DNA of 58,181 bases from assembly GCA_018262505.1 (NCBI GenBank), contig JAGSYV010000001.1:1-58181 (forward strand). The letters are read 5' to 3'. The stretch's first letter is position 1; each line of letters starts with the position of its first letter. Source of the stretch: Pseudomonadota bacterium (GTDB taxonomy: Bacteria > Pseudomonadota > Alphaproteobacteria > Rhizobiales > Pleomorphomonadaceae). Below are positions 33,449 through 43,037 of the stretch, piece by piece. Under the pieces are notes generated by a model. The model made no database searches and was not told where the DNA came from. It was given only the letters and a program-made list of their open reading frames with translations. The translations under genes and the position numbers were made by a program.

Positions 33449-34432
33449 CTATTCGGCGGCGGCTGGACTGGCCGGAGGACCGAGGGAAAGACCGGCCACA
33501 TCGGTGATCGCCGAAGCCCGCCGGTGCGGCAGCAGCGGATAATGCACCTCGCCATCCTCCTCGCCGCGTGGGAAAACGCCGTCGCGGCAGCGCTGGACGG
33601 CGAGCTGGTAGCCGCGCGGCGAGGCGCCGATATGGCGCTTGAACATGCGCGAGAAATAATAGACGTCACCGTAGCCCACCTCGGCGGCGGTCTCGGTGAC
33701 CGAGTGGCCGGCCTGCAACAGGTGCATCGCCCGCTCCATCCGCTTGAACTCGCGGAATTTGAGCGGCGTCCAGCCGATGCGCTGGCGGAATTCGCGCTGG
33801 AAATAGTCGGCGTTGTAGGGGGTCTGGCTCATCACCCTCTCGACGACGCCATCATCGAGCGGGTTGGCGGAAATCTGCGTCGCCGCCAGCATGATGGCAA
33901 GCGGCAGTCCTTCCGGCGCGCCAAGACCCTCGGTCGGGTTGCCGGCCCAGGCCAGGAAGGCGTCCTCCAGGAAGTCCAGGAGGATGAACATGAACAGGTG
34001 AAACTGCATGAGCGTCGTCGACGACAGCGGCGACGTCTCGCGATAGAAGCGGACCAGCGGCTCGACGACGGCCCACCGGCTGAGTTCGACCACCGGCTTC
34101 AGTTGCATATGGGCAATCAGGTCGTGGCGGTTGAACAGGTCGAGCGTGAAATGCTGGGCAACGCCGATATAGGTGGTCGTCTCGGGGTTCCAGCCGACGA
34201 AGCGGGTACCCCGCCGGATCAGCATCGCCCGACCGGGCGACAGCTCGACCTCCTCATCACCGACCACATAGCATCCCCGCCCCTCCAGACCGATGACCAG
34301 GTCGTGCACCTGGTTGGTCTTGTCGGCCCGCCAGCTGTGCGAATGCTCCATGCGGATGGCCGAACGGGTCAGCGTGAGCGTCAGCGCACTTGGCGGGATA
34401 CCGGAGAGAAGCCCACCTACGTTTTCGTCCAT
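33449..34432 (-). CDS. AraC-family transcriptional regulator
   Basis: A 327-residue regulator: N-terminal cupin-like sugar sensor (VVGDEEVELSPGRAMLIRRG), C-terminal double helix-turn-helix (PYNADYFQREFRQRIGWTPLKF, then SVTETAAEVGYGDVYYFSRMFKRHIGASPRGY). ATG 34432 has GGAGG 6 bases upstream. Divergent from the ABC importer-GH28-GH105 operon, so probably its activator in response to galacturonides or a derived sugar. Confidence 0.93.
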   Translation of the reverse strand: MDENVGGLLSGIPPSALTLTLTRSAIRMEHSHSWRADKTNQVHDLVIGLEGRGCYVVGDEEVELSPGRAMLIRRGTRFVGWNPETTTYIGVAQHFTLDLFNRHDLIAHMQLKPVVELSRWAVVEPLVRFYRETSPLSSTTLMQFHLFMFILLDFLEDAFLAWAGNPTEGLGAPEGLPLAIMLAATQISANPLDDGVVERVMSQTPYNADYFQREFRQRIGWTPLKFREFKRMERAMHLLQAGHSVTETAAEVGYGDVYYFSRMFKRHIGASPRGYQLAVQRCRDGVFPRGEEDGEVHYPLLPHRRASAITDVAGLSLGPPASPAAAE

Positions 34433-34756
34433 GGGTTCCTCCGGGAACGTGGATTCAAGACCGGCCCACTTTGGCTTATGGTTGCCGGAGAAACACAAGA
34501 ATAACCGGGTTCCCGGCAAATGGGAGTACGGCGAAAGGCGAACAGGCGGAGAGGAACCGCATTTGCTGTGTCGTCTTTGGCTTGAGAACGGGAGGAGGCA
34601 TGTGCAATTTCGACATGCCCGGACGGCGCGCGGTCGTTGACGCCTGCGCTGACGTCCGGCAGCATCCGGCGTTGACGGGCGCCGAAAGACCATCGACGAA
34701 CGGGCCTGTTCTGCGGCAGGTTCGGGCGGGGCACGGTTGCCCGGGAGGAACCGCCG
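34433..34756. promoter_or_regulatory. divergent control region, AraC regulator / ABC operon
   Basis: 324 bp with no credible gene. It separates the regulator from the importer operon and should hold both promoters and AraC half-sites. I see no perfect operator; ACCGGGTTCCCGG (34504-34516) is a short imperfect dyad. The importer ribosome site GGGAGG precedes 34757. Confidence 0.4.
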
Positions 34757-35641
34757 ATGGGTCATAGCCGCTATCTCGGCCTCCTCTACCTCGCCCCCTA
34801 TATCATCGGCCTTCTGGTCTTCACGGCGCTGCCCTTTCTTGCCTCGCTCTACCTCAGCTTCACCGACTACGGGTTGATGAACGCGCCGGCGTGGGTCGGC
34901 GCCGACAATTACCTCCACCTGTTCACCCGCGATCGCACCTTCATGCGTTCGCTGTCGGTGACGCTGATCTACGTGGCGACCACGGTGCCGCTGAAGCTCG
35001 CCTTCGCGCTATTCATCGCGGCGATCCTCAACTACAAGCTCAGCTTCATCAATTTCTTCCGCACCGCCTATTACGTGCCATCCATCCTCGGCGGTTCCGT
35101 GGCGATCGCCGTGCTCTGGCGCTACATCTTCGCCGAGGCCGGTCTCGTCAACATGGCGCTGTTCGCCGTCGGCCTCGATCCGGTCAACTGGCTTGGCGAT
35201 CCCGATCTGGCGCTGTTCACCATCACGCTGTTGCGCGTCTGGCAGTTCGGCTCGGCCATGGTGATCTTCCTCGCGGCGCTGCAATCGATCGACAAGTCGC
35301 TCTACGAGGCGGCGGCCATCGATGGCGCCGGCAAGGCCACCACCTTCATCTTCGTGACGCTGCCGCTGATCACACCGGTGATCTTCTTCAATCTGGTGAT
35401 GCAGATGGTCCAGGCGTTCCAGGAGTTCAACGGCCCCTACATCATCTTCAACAACGGCGGACCTCTGAAGGCGGCCTATCTGCTGCCGCTGTACATCTAC
35501 GAGGAAGCCTTCAAGAAATTCGAGATGGGCTATGCCTCGGCCATCGCCTGGGTGCTGTTCGTCATCATCATGGTGCTGACCGTCGTCGCCTTCGTGACCT
35601 CGCGCAAGTGGGTCTACTACGCCGGCGACAAGAGGAGCTGA
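34757..35641 (+). CDS. sugar ABC transporter permease (MalF-like)
   Basis: A 294-residue inner-membrane permease with six helices. The ATPase-coupling EAA loop reads YEAAAIDGAGKATTFIFVTLP (near 190-210). First of an importer operon; next permease starts 5 bp after its stop. By context imports oligogalacturonides or related pectin fragments (TogM-like); substrate inferred. Confidence 0.94.
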   Translation: MGHSRYLGLLYLAPYIIGLLVFTALPFLASLYLSFTDYGLMNAPAWVGADNYLHLFTRDRTFMRSLSVTLIYVATTVPLKLAFALFIAAILNYKLSFINFFRTAYYVPSILGGSVAIAVLWRYIFAEAGLVNMALFAVGLDPVNWLGDPDLALFTITLLRVWQFGSAMVIFLAALQSIDKSLYEAAAIDGAGKATTFIFVTLPLITPVIFFNLVMQMVQAFQEFNGPYIIFNNGGPLKAAYLLPLYIYEEAFKKFEMGYASAIAWVLFVIIMVLTVVAFVTSRKWVYYAGDKRS

Positions 35642-35646
35642 CCGAT

Positions 35647-36561
35647 ATGAGTGCCATGCCCTCCGCTCCGCCTGTCCTCGACGATGACGACGCCGACATG
35701 CGCGCCTATGTCGCCTCTGAAAAGCGCCGCGAGCGCCTGTCGGCGATGCTGCGCTACACCGCGCTGTTCGCTGTCGGCCTGATCATGCTCTATCCGCTGA
35801 TCTGGCTGGTGGGCGCCTCGTTCAAGACCAATTCGGAGATCTTCACCAGCCCCGGCTTCCTGCCGGCCGAGCCGACGCTCGACGGCTACGTCAAGGGCTG
35901 GCAGACCTCGACGCCCTACAATTTTGGCCGCTTCTTCTGGAACACCTTCCTGATCGTCGCCCCCAAGGTGATCGGCACCGTCATTTCCTGCACGCTGGTC
36001 GCCTACGGCTTCGCCCGTTTCGACTTTCCCGGCAAGAAGCTGCTGTTCTCGCTGTTGATCGGCACGCTCTTGCTGCCCAACGTGGTGACGCGCATCCCTC
36101 AATACATCCTGTTCCGCGATTTCGGCTGGCTCGACACCTACCTGCCGCTCTGGGTGCCCTCGGCCTTTGCCGGCGATGCCTTCTTCGTCTTCATGGTGGT
36201 GCAGTTCCTGCGCGCCCTGCCGCGCGACATGGAGGAGGCTGCCCGCGTCGACGGCGCCAACTCGTTCCAGACGCTGATCTTCATCGTCGTGCCCATGCTG
36301 GTGCCGGCGCTGATCTCGGTCGCGCTGTTCCAGTTCATGTGGACCATGAACGACTTCCTCGGGCCGCTGATCTACATCTCCTCGGTGGAGAAATTCCCGG
36401 TGTCGCTGGCCCTCAAACTCTCCATCGACACCACCGAAGCCTTCGAATGGAACCGCATCCTGGCGATGTCGGTGGCGACGCTGACGCCGGCGCTGGTCGT
36501 GTTCTTCCTGGCTCAGAAATACTTCATCGAGGGCATCTCGGTGGGCGGCGTGAAAGGATAG
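35647..36561 (+). CDS. sugar ABC transporter permease (MalG-like)
   Basis: A 304-residue permease with a longer cytoplasmic N-terminus (acidic DDDDADM, then KRRERLSAML) and six helices. EAA loop: MEEAARVDGANSFQTLIFIVVP (near 196-217). Partner of the preceding MalF-like subunit; ATPase gene follows after 4 bp. Confidence 0.94.
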   Translation: MSAMPSAPPVLDDDDADMRAYVASEKRRERLSAMLRYTALFAVGLIMLYPLIWLVGASFKTNSEIFTSPGFLPAEPTLDGYVKGWQTSTPYNFGRFFWNTFLIVAPKVIGTVISCTLVAYGFARFDFPGKKLLFSLLIGTLLLPNVVTRIPQYILFRDFGWLDTYLPLWVPSAFAGDAFFVFMVVQFLRALPRDMEEAARVDGANSFQTLIFIVVPMLVPALISVALFQFMWTMNDFLGPLIYISSVEKFPVSLALKLSIDTTEAFEWNRILAMSVATLTPALVVFFLAQKYFIEGISVGGVKG

Positions 36562-36565
36562 GCCC

Positions 36566-37690
36566 GTGGCACGCGTAGAGATCAAAAACCTGGAAAAGGT
36601 CTACGGCAATTCCTTCAAGGCCGTGCACGGCATCAGCCTCGACGTGGATGACGGCGAGTTCATGGTGCTGGTCGGCCCCTCCGGCTGCGCCAAATCGACC
36701 ACGCTCAGGATGATCGCCGGCCTTGAGGCCATCAGCTCCGGCGAGATCCGCATCGGCGACAGGGTGGTCAACCGCCTGCCGCCGGGCAAGCGCGGCATCG
36801 CCATGGTGTTCCAGAACTACGCCCTCTACCCGCACATGAAGGTGCGCTCCAACCTCAACTTCGGCCTGCGCCTGCAGCGCCGGTCGAAGGCGGAGATCGA
36901 GGCGGCCACCAACGAGGTGGCGCGCATCCTGGAGATCGAGCCGCTGCTCGACCGCCTGCCGAAGGAACTGTCGGGCGGTCAGGCCCAGCGCGTGGCGCTG
37001 GGACGGGCGCTGATCAAGAAGCCCGACGTCTTCCTGTTCGACGAACCGCTGTCCAACCTCGACGCCAAGCTGCGCGCCTCGATGCGGGTGCGCATCACCG
37101 ACCTGCACAAGCGCCTGAAGGCCGAGGGCAATTCCTCGACGGTGGTCTACGTCACCCACGATCAGGTGGAGGCGATGACCATGGGCGACCGCATCTGCGT
37201 CATGAAGGAGGGCCGCATCATGCAGGTGGCCGACCCCAAGACGCTCTACGAGCGGCCGGCCAACCTGTTCGTCGCCGGCTTCATCGGCATGCCCGAGATG
37301 AACTTCCTCGAAGGCGAACTGATCGCCGGTCCTTCGCCGAAATTCATGGTCGGCGACCAGTGCGTCGAGCTCGGCGAAGCGGTCGGTGCCCGTCTCAGGC
37401 CCGACGCGCCGGCCGCCGCCACGCTCGGCGTCCGGCCGCAGCACGTCCGGCCCGACACCGTCGCCCCCAACGGCTTCGACGGCGTCTTGTCAACGGTGGA
37501 ATTCCTCGGCCACGAGGTGGTCCTGCATGTCGACGTCGGTCCCACCCGCCTGGTCTCGGTACTGCCGAGCGCCGATTACGACCGGCTCGACCGCGGCTCG
37601 GGGCGGCTGCGCCTCGTCCCCGATCTCGACGCCCTGCACATTTTCAATCGCGAGACGGGGGAGAACGTCTCGCTGCCGGACAGACACTGA
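36566..37690 (+). CDS. sugar ABC transporter ATP-binding protein (UgpC/MsmK type)
   Basis: A 374-residue CUT1 ATPase. Walker A GPSGCAKST (about 37-45), signature LSGGQ, Walker B VFLFDEPLSNLDAKLR, switch His in VTHDQ, and a C-terminal TOBE/MalK-regulatory domain (LGVRPQHVRPD). GTG start at 36566. Energises the neighbouring permeases. Confidence 0.96.
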   Translation: MARVEIKNLEKVYGNSFKAVHGISLDVDDGEFMVLVGPSGCAKSTTLRMIAGLEAISSGEIRIGDRVVNRLPPGKRGIAMVFQNYALYPHMKVRSNLNFGLRLQRRSKAEIEAATNEVARILEIEPLLDRLPKELSGGQAQRVALGRALIKKPDVFLFDEPLSNLDAKLRASMRVRITDLHKRLKAEGNSSTVVYVTHDQVEAMTMGDRICVMKEGRIMQVADPKTLYERPANLFVAGFIGMPEMNFLEGELIAGPSPKFMVGDQCVELGEAVGARLRPDAPAAATLGVRPQHVRPDTVAPNGFDGVLSTVEFLGHEVVLHVDVGPTRLVSVLPSADYDRLDRGSGRLRLVPDLDALHIFNRETGENVSLPDRH

Positions 37691-37726
37691 TGACAGACGC
37701 TGACACCGGCATTCTGGGAGGAAACC

Positions 37727-38992
37727 ATGACCAAGCATTCTCGCCTCGCAACTGCCCTCGTGGCATCCACCGCCTTCCTCGCCCTGGCCTCGGCTGCCTC
37801 GGCCGCCGATCTGCGCATGTCCTGGTGGGGTGGTGACAGTCGCCATGTCGCCACCCAGGAAGCACTGAAGGTCTGCGGCGCCAAGTATGGCCACACGGTT
37901 GCCGCCGAATTCACCGGCTTCCAGGGTCATCTCGAAAAGCTGACCGCCCAGATCGCCGGCGGCACCGAGGCCGACATCGTCCAGGTCAATTGGCCGTGGC
38001 TGCCGCTGTTCTCCAAGAAGGGCGACGGCTTTGCCGACATCAGCCAATTGAAGGGCTTCGACCTCAGCCAGTTCGATCCCGCCCAGCTGCAAAGCGCCAC
38101 CATTGACGGCAAGCTCAACGGCGTTCCGGTCTCCACCACCGGCCGCGTCTTCCTGTTCAACAAGGACGTGTTCGACAAGGCCGGCCTGCCGCTGCCCAAG
38201 ACCTGGGACGAACTGATCGCCGACGCCAAGGTGTTCAAGGAAAAGCTCGGCCCCGACTATTATCCCTTCGAGGCGATCATCCTCAACGCGTTGTTGATCG
38301 TGCAGCTGGTCACCGAGCAGGCGACCGGCAAGAGCATGGTCGATCCCGAGAAGATGGTAATCAACTGGACACCGGAAGAGCTGCGGAAGGGCATCGAGTT
38401 CTACCAGAACCTCGTCGCCACCGGCGCCATTCGTCCGTGGAAAGTGGCGGCCGGCGAAGGCAAGGTCGAACTGTTCGAGATGAAGGCCTGGGCCGACGGC
38501 AAGATCGCCGGCTCCTACGAGTGGGATTCGACCTATTCCAAATATGCCGACCCGCTGAAGGGCCAGAAGCTGGTTCCCGCCGAACCGCTGGTGATCGCCG
38601 ACGCCAAGACGCCCGGCTTGTATCGCAAGCCGTCGATGGTGTTCTCGATCTCCAAGCATTCGAAGAATCCGGAAGCGGCGGCCCAGATCCTCAACTGCCT
38701 GCTGAACGAGCCCGAGGGCGTGTCGATCCTCAAGCTGTCGCGCGGCATCCCCACCTCGAAGGCCGCCTACGAAGCGCTGAAGGCGTCCGGCGACATCAAG
38801 GGCCCGGTGGCCGAGGCCAACGCCATCGTCATGGCCACCGACGGCCCGGCCGTCACGCCCTTCGACGAGGACCCGCGCGTCCGCGACGTGTTCCAGAGCA
38901 CGCTCGAATCCGTCGCCTACGAGCAGATCTCGGCCGCCGACGCGGCCGTCGAAATGATCGACCAGTGGAACGACATCCTGTCGCGTCTCTGA
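37727..38992 (+). CDS. sugar ABC substrate-binding protein (family 1)
   Basis: A 421-residue periplasmic binding protein with a signal peptide (cleavage after ASAA near residue 27). Family 1 features: LRMSWWGGDSRH start of the mature protein, IVQVNWPWLPLF, LPKTWDELIADAKVF. Size suits oligosaccharides. ATG 37727 with GGAGG 8 bases upstream. Between the ATPase and the pectin hydrolases, so a galacturonide ligand is likely. Confidence 0.94.
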   Translation: MTKHSRLATALVASTAFLALASAASAADLRMSWWGGDSRHVATQEALKVCGAKYGHTVAAEFTGFQGHLEKLTAQIAGGTEADIVQVNWPWLPLFSKKGDGFADISQLKGFDLSQFDPAQLQSATIDGKLNGVPVSTTGRVFLFNKDVFDKAGLPLPKTWDELIADAKVFKEKLGPDYYPFEAIILNALLIVQLVTEQATGKSMVDPEKMVINWTPEELRKGIEFYQNLVATGAIRPWKVAAGEGKVELFEMKAWADGKIAGSYEWDSTYSKYADPLKGQKLVPAEPLVIADAKTPGLYRKPSMVFSISKHSKNPEAAAQILNCLLNEPEGVSILKLSRGIPTSKAAYEALKASGDIKGPVAEANAIVMATDGPAVTPFDEDPRVRDVFQSTLESVAYEQISAADAAVEMIDQWNDILSRL

Positions 38993-39133
38993 TCTGCCTG
39001 CCCAAAATCACCGGGGAAGGTGACCTGCCCTCCCCGGACATCGCCGAGCATTCATCCCCTCGCGCCAACCGCTCCGAGGCCGTTTGTTTCCGTGCGTCGT
39101 TCAAGCCAGCCGACCCGCCGAAAGCCCTGTTCC

Positions 39134-40654
39134 ATGCCGTTGCCGCCCCCCGTCCCGCTCGCCGTCCTCGCTCGCACGCTCGCCGTGCGGATCGCGGTGC
39201 CGGGGGCGGGCTACGTCCTGCCGGAGCCGCGCGCCTACCGACTGGTCGGCGGAGAGGGGCGTCGCAATGGCGTGGCCGGCAAGGTGGTGACGCTGTTGCA
39301 CGCGCTGACGCCCGACTGCGACTACCGCCTCGAGGTGGAGGGTCTCGAGCCGCTGGCCTTCCGTACCGCCGCCTGCACCGGACTGACGGTATTCGGCCGT
39401 GTTGGCTCGACGCCCGAGGCGCCGGTGACCGAAGCGCTTCAGGCTGCCATCGACGCCCTGCCGGCCGGCGGTACGCTGCGCCTTCCGGCCGGCGACTGGT
39501 GGAGCGGACCGCTGTTCCTCAAGGACGACATGACGCTGGATCTCAGCGACGGCGCCCGCCTCCTCGCCATCCCCGACCGTAGCAGTTGGCCCATCCTCGG
39601 CAGCCATCGCGACGGCGCCGTGCTCGGCTCCTGGGAAGGCGTGCCTGACAGGTGCTTCGCATCGATCCTCACCGCCGTCGGCTGTCGCCGCCTCGCCGTC
39701 ACCGGCCTTGGTACCATCGACGGCGGCGGCGATCGCGGCGACTGGTGGAGCTGGCCGAAGGAGACGCGCGACGGCGCCCGCCGCGCCCGCACGCTGCACC
39801 TCGTCGGCTGCGAGGAGGTTGTGCTGGCCGGGCCGACCATCACCAACTCGCCCTCCTGGACGGTGCATCCCTACCGTTGCCGCGACCTCGGGGCTTACGG
39901 CCTGACCATCGAGAACCCGCCCGACAGCCCCAACACCGACGGCTTCGATCCGGAAAGCTGCGAGGACGTCGCCATCGAGGGCGTGCGCTTCTCGGTCGGC
40001 GACGACTGCATCGCCATCAAGGCCGGCCGGCGCACCGCCGGCGACAACAGCCATCTGGCGCCCACCCGGCGCGTCGCCATCCGCCACTGCCTGATGCGAC
40101 GCGGCCACGGCGGCGTGGTGCTCGGCTCGGAAATGAGCGGCGGCATCGAGGACGTCACGGTCGAGGATTGCGACATGCACCGCACCGATCGCGGCCTGCG
40201 CCTCAAGACCCGGCGTGGGCGTGGCGGCTACATGCGCCGCGTCGCCTTCCGCCGGGTCCGCATGGATCGGGTCGACACCGCCATCTCCACCAACGGCTTC
40301 TATTTCTGCGATGTCGACGGCCACGCTTGTTGGGTGCAGTCGCGCGCCCCAGCCCCGGTCGACGAGACGACGCCCGAGGTCTCGGACATCGACATCGACG
40401 ATCTCGACCTGCATCGCGTACGCCTCGCGGTCGCCGTGCTGTTGGGACTGCCGGAAGCGCCGGTGCGCGGCGTCCGCATCGGCCGCATCCGGGCCGATTT
40501 CGAGCCGGCCGCGCCGCCGGCCGTACCGCTGATGGCCGATCACGTCAGGCCGGTGAGCGGCGCCGGCATCATCCGCGAGTTTGCCGAGATCGAGTTCACC
40601 GCCGGCCTGCCGCTGAACGTGCCGGTCGTCGACGGAGTCTCCAGCCCATGTTGA
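39134..40654 (+). CDS. glycoside hydrolase family 28 (polygalacturonase-type), no signal peptide
   Basis: A 506-residue right-handed beta-helix hydrolase. All GH28 catalytic motifs are present: NTDGFD (267-272), GDD (289-291), GHG (324-326) and RLK (356-358). An N-terminal fibronectin-III-like domain (about 15-75) is typical of exo-acting bacterial members. No signal peptide is seen, so it probably removes galacturonate from imported oligomers in the cytoplasm. A 7-bp overlap with the GH105 gene couples the two. Confidence 0.92.
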   Translation: MPLPPPVPLAVLARTLAVRIAVPGAGYVLPEPRAYRLVGGEGRRNGVAGKVVTLLHALTPDCDYRLEVEGLEPLAFRTAACTGLTVFGRVGSTPEAPVTEALQAAIDALPAGGTLRLPAGDWWSGPLFLKDDMTLDLSDGARLLAIPDRSSWPILGSHRDGAVLGSWEGVPDRCFASILTAVGCRRLAVTGLGTIDGGGDRGDWWSWPKETRDGARRARTLHLVGCEEVVLAGPTITNSPSWTVHPYRCRDLGAYGLTIENPPDSPNTDGFDPESCEDVAIEGVRFSVGDDCIAIKAGRRTAGDNSHLAPTRRVAIRHCLMRRGHGGVVLGSEMSGGIEDVTVEDCDMHRTDRGLRLKTRRGRGGYMRRVAFRRVRMDRVDTAISTNGFYFCDVDGHACWVQSRAPAPVDETTPEVSDIDIDDLDLHRVRLAVAVLLGLPEAPVRGVRIGRIRADFEPAAPPAVPLMADHVRPVSGAGIIREFAEIEFTAGLPLNVPVVDGVSSPC

Positions 40655-41742
40655 CCGGCTATTTCGACGCCTATGCCCGCGCCTACCAGCCCTACAAGGG
40701 CGGCCCCTGGTGCTATGAGGACGGCTGCGTCTATCAGGGCCTCCGGCTGCTGCACGAAGCGACAGGCGATCGCCGCTGGTTCGACCATCTGCGCCGGCTG
40801 GTCGATGCCCGGCTCGATGCCGACGGTCATCCGGTCGGGTATGACCCCGCCGAATACAACATCGACAACGTGCTGCCCGGCCGGGCGCTGATCGCCCTCC
40901 ATGCGGCGACCGGCGAGCCGCGCTACCTCGCCGGCGCCCGGCTGATCGGCCAGCAACTGGCCGGCCACCCGCGCACCGCCGACGGCAATTTCTGGCACAA
41001 GCGCATCTATCCCGACCAGGTCTGGCTCGACGGGCTCTACATGGGCCTGCCCTTTGCCATCGAACTCGGCCAGGCGACCGGCGACGGCGCACTGGTGGAC
41101 GATGCGCTGCGTCAGATCGCCCGCGCGCTCGAACTCACCGATTCCGGCGACGGACTCTACGCCCACGGCTATGACGCCGCCCGCCGGCAGGCCTGGGCCG
41201 ACCCGATCACCGGCCGCTCGCCGGCCCATTGGGCGCGGGCGCTCGGCTGGCTCGTCATGGCGCTGGTCGACATCGTCGAACTCATCGGCAAAGCGCGGAT
41301 GGAAGCGGCCGGACTGACCGGGCGCACCACGGCGCTGCTCGCCGAGATCGTCAGGTTGCAGCGGCCATCCGGCCTCTGGCTGCAGGTGATCGATCTCACC
41401 GACCTCCCCGGCAATTACGAGGAGAGTTCGGCCACCGCCATGTTCGCCTACGCACTGCAGAAGGCGGCCCGGCTCGGTCTCGGCGATCATCGAGAGGCAG
41501 GGTCTGCCGCGCTCGACGCCCTCCTTCGCTCGCGCGTTGTCGGCGAGCCCGCCCGCTTCGAGGGCATCTGCCTGATGGCCGGTCTCGGCGGCTTCGGTTC
41601 GAGCGCCCGCGACGGAACGCCCGCCTATTATCTCTCCGAACCGGTGGTGGCCGACGACCCCAAGGGCGTCGGTCCCTTGATGATGGCCGCCGCCGAAGCC
41701 CGCCGCGCCACCGCGTCGAGCGGAACGACACTGCCGGCCTGA
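40648..41742 (+). CDS. glycoside hydrolase family 105 (unsaturated galacturonyl hydrolase)
   Basis: A 364-residue (alpha/alpha)6-barrel enzyme like YteR/RhiN that releases 4,5-unsaturated galacturonate from pectin-lyase fragments. Visible: CYEDGCVYQGLRLLHEATGD, a DQVWLDGLYMGLPF active-site stretch with the catalytic Asp, PITGRSPAHWARALGWLVMAL, and NYEESSATAMFAYAL. No signal peptide. ATG 40648 lies within the end of the GH28 gene. Its presence implies that lyase-made unsaturated fragments are imported. Confidence 0.93.
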   Translation: MLTGYFDAYARAYQPYKGGPWCYEDGCVYQGLRLLHEATGDRRWFDHLRRLVDARLDADGHPVGYDPAEYNIDNVLPGRALIALHAATGEPRYLAGARLIGQQLAGHPRTADGNFWHKRIYPDQVWLDGLYMGLPFAIELGQATGDGALVDDALRQIARALELTDSGDGLYAHGYDAARRQAWADPITGRSPAHWARALGWLVMALVDIVELIGKARMEAAGLTGRTTALLAEIVRLQRPSGLWLQVIDLTDLPGNYEESSATAMFAYALQKAARLGLGDHREAGSAALDALLRSRVVGEPARFEGICLMAGLGGFGSSARDGTPAYYLSEPVVADDPKGVGPLMMAAAEARRATASSGTTLPA

Positions 41743-42242
41743 CCCGAGGCGGAGCTCTGCCCCCTTGAACGCCCCCTCGCTGCGACTGCCCCGATGTGAG
41801 GCGGCAGAGGTGGAACTCCATCCCCGGAACCATATAGGTCCGTCATCCTCGCGCAGGCGAGGACCTCGGGCAGGATGGAACGCATCGGCGACATAGGGCT
41901 CCGCTCACCAACAGCGCCCAATACTTTCCTCATTCCCTTCTCGTCCCGAGGTTCTCGCCTGCGCGAGAATGAGGATATGTGTCGGCACACAGACAGCGCC
42001 GCTGCCCGACGGATCTGAGCTCGCGCCCTGCGTCGGCGCGCCTTCCCAGTCGAGCCATGTCCAAGCTCGGATCTGTTCTCCACACTTCGGAGCACCCGAC
42101 AAGCGCTTGCCGCAACGTTACGGAAAGATTCCCGTAAAAACAGACAGATAGGCCACATGCGGTAAGCCGGCTCCCGCCGGAAAACCGCTAGACAGCCGGC
42201 GCCGCGATATGCCATGGTAGTATCTCACTCGGAGAGACCAAC
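41743..42242. repeat. intergenic region with paired REP-like palindromes
   Basis: 500 bp without a gene. It contains two REP-like units in inverted orientation: 41844-41870 (CATCCTCGCGCAGGCGAGGA, then CCTCGGG) and 41945-41971 (CCCGAGGTTCTCGCCTGCGC, then GAGAATG). Each folds on its own (CTCGC/GCGAG) and they pair with each other over 27 bases with two mismatches. The gntR promoter lies in the last 100 bp. Confidence 0.7.
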
Positions 42243-42935
42243 GTGTTGCCAACAGCCGCCGCAGGATATGAGCTCGATCCCAAGCAGCCGATCGGTGCTC
42301 AGGTCTACAGCCTTTTGAAGCGGATGATCATCGGTCTTGTGTTCAAGCCCAACGAGTCCCTGAGCGAGAAGGAACTGGCGCTGCGGCTGGGCGTCAGCCG
42401 CACGCCGGTGCGCGAAGCGCTCATTCGTCTGGCCGACGAAACCCTGGTCGACGTGTTTCCGCAGCGCGGCACCGTCGTATCGCCCATCAAGGTCGCCGAG
42501 GTGATGGAGGCGCAGTTCCTGCGCGAGGCGCTGGAAGCCGCCGTCGCCCGCCGGGCCGCCGAACAGCCGTCGCCGGCGCTGATCCGGGAGCTGTCCCGCC
42601 TGCTCGACATGCAGCGACAGACCGCCACCGCCGGCCAGCCGGAAGAATACATGCCGCTCGATGAAGCCTTTCACCGGACGATCAGCGAAGGCACCGGCAT
42701 GCCTCGGTCCTGGCGCCTCATCCAGAGCGTCAAGGGCCAGATGGACCGCGTCCGCTTCCTCAGCCTCCCCAACAAGGCGCACCTCTTGCTGCTCACCGAC
42801 CAACACGCCGAAATCTTCAAGGCGATCGAAACGCAGGATCCCGACCGCGCCGAGGCGGCCATGCGCCATCACCTCAAGGAAGTGCTGAAGACCATCCAGG
42901 AACTCGCCGCCGAAATGCCGGCGATTTTCGCCTGA
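42243..42935 (+). CDS. GntR-family (FCD) transcriptional regulator
   Basis: A 230-residue FadR-subfamily regulator: winged helix (LSEKELALRLGVSRTPVREALIRL, about 40-63; PQRGTVVSPI wing) and an all-helical FCD ligand domain (REALEAAVARRAAE, DEAFHRTISE with metal-binding Asp/His, and HAEIFKAIE, MRHHL). GTG 42243 is chosen because GGAGAG lies 8 bases upstream. Placement at the end of the uronate region fits an ExuR/UxuR-like repressor, but it could act elsewhere. Confidence 0.9.
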   Translation: MLPTAAAGYELDPKQPIGAQVYSLLKRMIIGLVFKPNESLSEKELALRLGVSRTPVREALIRLADETLVDVFPQRGTVVSPIKVAEVMEAQFLREALEAAVARRAAEQPSPALIRELSRLLDMQRQTATAGQPEEYMPLDEAFHRTISEGTGMPRSWRLIQSVKGQMDRVRFLSLPNKAHLLLLTDQHAEIFKAIETQDPDRAEAAMRHHLKEVLKTIQELAAEMPAIFA

Positions 42936-43037
42936 GCAATTCAATCCGCCGCCAAGAAGTCTGGCCGTCGCCGGCGGTGGGTCGTCGGCGACCGGCTCGG
43001 TGACACACCGAGCCACCAAGGGACAGCCGCGTCGCGA

